A stretch of DNA of 6,562 bases from an uncultured bacterium (lineage in GTDB: Bacteria; Patescibacteriota; Minisyncoccia; Phycocordibacterales; CAIZLB01). Position 1 is the stretch's first letter. Each line of letters starts with the position of its first letter. Positions 5,394-6,562 of the stretch are shown piece after piece. Below the pieces are notes generated by a model, which made no database searches, was not told the DNA's origin, and saw only the letters and a program-made list of their open reading frames with translations. The stretch spans positions 1 to 6,562 of the forward strand of contig CAIPFZ010000074.1 in assembly GCA_903864515.1 (NCBI GenBank). Reading direction: 5' to 3'. A program made the translations under genes and the position numbers.

Positions 5394-6191
5394 ATGAATA
5401 AAATATCAGTTATAAAATCATATAGTGTTGCTTTAGGTGTATTTAAAAAGAATTGGATGATTCTTGTGTATGCTTTGATTTTTCCGGTGCTCGTTAGTCT
5501 TGTGGTGGATCAATTTTATCATGTAGGAGAAATTGAAAAGGGGAATTACAGCCTGTATTACCTTGGTCCAATTGTATTATTCTATGTCCTAAAGTTTCTT
5601 TGGGACACTATGTTTAAGATTGGAAAATTTAGAATAGATCTAAATGCCTTAGATGGAAGGAAGCCTCTTTATGTTGAATTATTCAATCCAAAGAAAGATT
5701 ATTTTACATTTCTATTTGTATCCATCTTACTTGGACTTAGTACATTAGGAGGAATTATACTGTTCATTATTCCAGGTATATATATAATTTTAACCTATTG
5801 TTTTGCCCCAGTTTTGGTTCTAGACAAGGGTTTGGGTATTTCTGATGCCTTTACAAGATCTAAGGAAATGACCGCTGGAAATCGCCTTCAAATGCTTTCT
5901 TACTATATTCCGTATGGTTTTTTGGCATTATTGTTCCTTATTGGAGCTGGTCTGGAGTACTCCGTTATTCAGGGTATAATTTCAAATCCTGGTAATTTAA
6001 GGCTCGTATTTAGTTTTTTACTAATACTAATACCAATAGCCTTTATTGCCTCAATGTTGATAATATCAAATTTGGCAATATTTCATCTCTACAGACAATT
6101 ATTGGATGAACCTGTTGTATTAGACTCAGAGGAAGATTTGTCTGGGGGACAATTGGACTTTCAGGATATACCAGATGACTCTCAAAAATAG
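5394..6191 (+). CDS. Polytopic membrane protein, YciC/DUF975-like, unknown function
   Basis: The 265-residue product has no recognised enzymatic motif. About six hydrophobic segments are visible: 20-40, 53-72, 103-125, 126-142, 166-190 and 203-230. The stretch PGIYIILTYCFAPVLVLD (127-144), followed by GISDAFTRSKEMTAGNR (147-163), is the hallmark of a broad family of integral membrane proteins. These are often named glycerophosphodiester phosphodiesterase membrane domain, YciC or DUF975-like. There is a membrane PG-Y turn, then a basic/acidic amphipathic helix ending in G-N-R. The C-terminus (about 239-265) is an acidic, hydrophilic tail rich in Asp and Glu. No Shine-Dalgarno motif precedes ATG 5394. 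It is separated from secF by 101 bases and has its own probable promoter. Confidence 0.85.
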   Translation: MNKISVIKSYSVALGVFKKNWMILVYALIFPVLVSLVVDQFYHVGEIEKGNYSLYYLGPIVLFYVLKFLWDTMFKIGKFRIDLNALDGRKPLYVELFNPKKDYFTFLFVSILLGLSTLGGIILFIIPGIYIILTYCFAPVLVLDKGLGISDAFTRSKEMTAGNRLQMLSYYIPYGFLALLFLIGAGLEYSVIQGIISNPGNLRLVFSFLLILIPIAFIASMLIISNLAIFHLYRQLLDEPVVLDSEEDLSGGQLDFQDIPDDSQK

Positions 6192-6211
6192 AGTCAAAAG
6201 TGACGTTTTTT
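6176..6211 (+). terminator. Competing hairpins over the stop codon, possible weak terminator
   Basis: TGACTCT (6176-6182) and AGAGTCA (6190-6196) form a 7-bp hairpin that includes the TAG stop of the membrane-protein gene. Alternatively GTCA (6193-6196) pairs with TGAC (6201-6204), directly before GTTTTTT (6205-6211), a short terminator-like shape. The two cannot form together. A better terminator lies 50 bases further on. Confidence 0.45.
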
Positions 6212-6248
6212 AGCAAAATTGAAAATCGCCTTAATTTAATTTAAAATT

Positions 6249-6271
6249 GTCCCTTAAAACGGGGCTTTTTT
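6249..6271 (+). terminator. Intrinsic terminator after the membrane-protein gene
   Basis: GTCCC (6249-6253) pairs with GGGGC (6261-6265) around a seven-base loop, followed directly by six T (6266-6271). This is a short but GC-rich stem in AT-rich surroundings. Confidence 0.8.
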
Positions 6272-6356
6272 AAATTGATAATAGCCTTATTTATAGCCAT
6301 ATATTCTTAATTTAAGCCAGCCAAAAATATACCATAGAAAATATACACAAAAGCAC
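6272..6356. other. AT-rich intergenic stretch, no feature seen
   Basis: These 85 bases lie between the terminator and the next promoter. I see only a short direct repeat of ATAGCC (about 6281 and 6293) and no ORF, hairpin with T-run, or RNA signature. The high A+T just upstream of the -35 (about 6326-6350) could act as an UP-like element for the strong promoter; that is inference. Confidence 0.5.
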
Positions 6357-6384
6357 TTGACGGCGAGCGATTTATGACTATAAT
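6357..6384 (+). promoter_or_regulatory. Strong sigma70-type promoter, probable rRNA promoter
   Basis: TTGACG (6357-6362) and TATAAT (6379-6384) with a 16-base spacer form the best promoter in the window. Initiation is expected near 6390-6392. What follows is GC-richer than the flanks, has hairpins and a boxA-like site, and leads to a probable 16S start. Confidence 0.85.
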
Positions 6385-6447
6385 TACGACCACGCCACTG
6401 ACGATTTATGAAAATCTAACGGCTGTCCCGGAGATTCTCCAAAAAAC

Positions 6448-6478
6448 ATTAGTCTGATATTTCAAGCTAATTTTTTTT
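6448..6478 (+). terminator. Terminator-like hairpin in the leader
   Basis: ATTAGT (6448-6453) pairs with GCTAAT (6466-6471) and, inside one C.A mismatch, TGA (6455-6457) with TCA (6462-6464), loop TATT. A run of eight T follows the stem (6471-6478). If it works, transcripts from the promoter would stop at about 85-88 bases unless the polymerase reads through. Confidence 0.6.
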
Positions 6479-6496
6479 AAGGCAATTTCCGAAGAC

Positions 6497-6509
6497 TTCT
6501 TTGACAACT
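6497..6509 (+). promoter_or_regulatory. boxA-like rRNA antitermination site
   Basis: TTCTTTGACAACT closely resembles the boxA of rRNA leaders (E. coli CTCTTTAACA; Gram-positive TTCTTTGAAAACT), the binding site of NusB-S10 in rRNA antitermination. It lies about 32 bases before the putative 16S 5' end and about 105 after the expected transcription start, a normal place for boxA. Confidence 0.6.
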
Positions 6510-6540
6510 AAATGACAACCAACAAACGTCCTTTTTTTTG

Positions 6541-6562
6541 TTCTGTTTGAGTTTAATTTTAG
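6541..6562 (+). rRNA. rrs: Probable 16S rRNA, extreme 5' end (partial)
   Basis: GAGTTTAATTTTAG (6549-6562) aligns without gaps with GAGTTTGATCCTGG, positions 9-22 of 16S rRNA in E. coli numbering. There are four differences, all transitions. The change at 21 (G to A) keeps pairing with U13 in helix 1, and the U-run at 17-20 could still form the central pseudoknot with wobbles. Together with the strong promoter and boxA this supports a 16S gene running out of the window. The match is short, so the call is tentative; the 5' boundary is estimated. Confidence 0.5.

Larger units (their letters stand above)
6391..6540 (+). other. Transcribed leader, probably pre-16S rRNA
   Basis: About 150 bases lie between the expected start site and the putative 16S 5' end. 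They contain small hairpins GATTT-ATGA-AAATC (6403-6416) and GGAG-ATT-CTCC (6430-6440), then a terminator-like hairpin with T8, then boxA, then a second T8 run (6532-6539). No convincing gene is present. The leader identity rests on order and motifs, not on an alignment. Confidence 0.55.

Noticed and set aside
6374..6457. Short ORF of 27 codons (MTIITTTPL...) ending in TGA
   Set aside because: Its ATG is upstream of and overlaps the TATAAT box, so the transcript from this promoter would not contain the start codon; the resemblance of its first residues to LacZ is too short to mean anything.
6501..6528. TTGACA at 6501-6506 as a -35 element
   Set aside because: No acceptable -10 box lies 16-18 bases downstream; the string fits boxA better.
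1..6562. CRISPR arrays, insertion sequences, att sites
   Set aside because: No regularly spaced repeats, transposase-like ORF or terminal inverted repeats with target duplications were seen.

Overview
The window is AT-rich bacterial DNA with every gene on the + strand. It most likely comes from a member of the Candidate Phyla Radiation (Patescibacteria, Parcubacteria-like). This is inferred from the compact single-strand layout, the lack of Shine-Dalgarno motifs, short near-leaderless 5' ends, a small RodA, SecD and SecF as separate short proteins with Ser/Thr-rich inserts, and a membrane protein with a CxDGxQNQxExGxDCGGxC motif of a kind I associate with these bacteria. The standard code fits: all Trp codons are TGG and rodA ends in TGA.

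Region 1 (1-627) is the distal half of an rRNA transcription unit. It holds the 3' end of 23S rRNA, a spacer with a strongly structured element of unknown family (170-292), a tRNA with an odd anticodon arm (300-375, best read as tRNA-Trp), 5S rRNA (454-565) and a terminator. A 23-bp long-range stem (134-156 with 414-436) would loop out the element and the tRNA together. A second stem flanks 5S.

Region 2 (628-2715) has an extended -10 promoter driving a leaderless gene for a single-pass envelope protein of unknown function. The SEDS peptidoglycan polymerase RodA follows and ends in a strong terminator.

Region 3 (2752-5365) is the secD-secF operon, with a near-consensus promoter only a few bases upstream of the secD start. 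The two proteins form the proton-driven accessory complex of the Sec translocon.

Region 4 (5308-6271) is a polytopic membrane protein of unknown function with its own probable promoter, followed by a terminator.

Region 5 (6272-6562) has no gene on its left side. It then carries a strong promoter (6357-6384), a GC-richer leader with a terminator-like hairpin, a boxA-like antitermination site, and at the very edge a sequence that aligns with the 5' end of 16S rRNA. If that is right, a 16S gene starts about 6 kb downstream of the 23S end and 5S, so the genome has either unlinked 16S and 23S genes or two close rRNA operons. The three protein units between are all cell-envelope functions: wall synthesis, protein export and membrane proteins.
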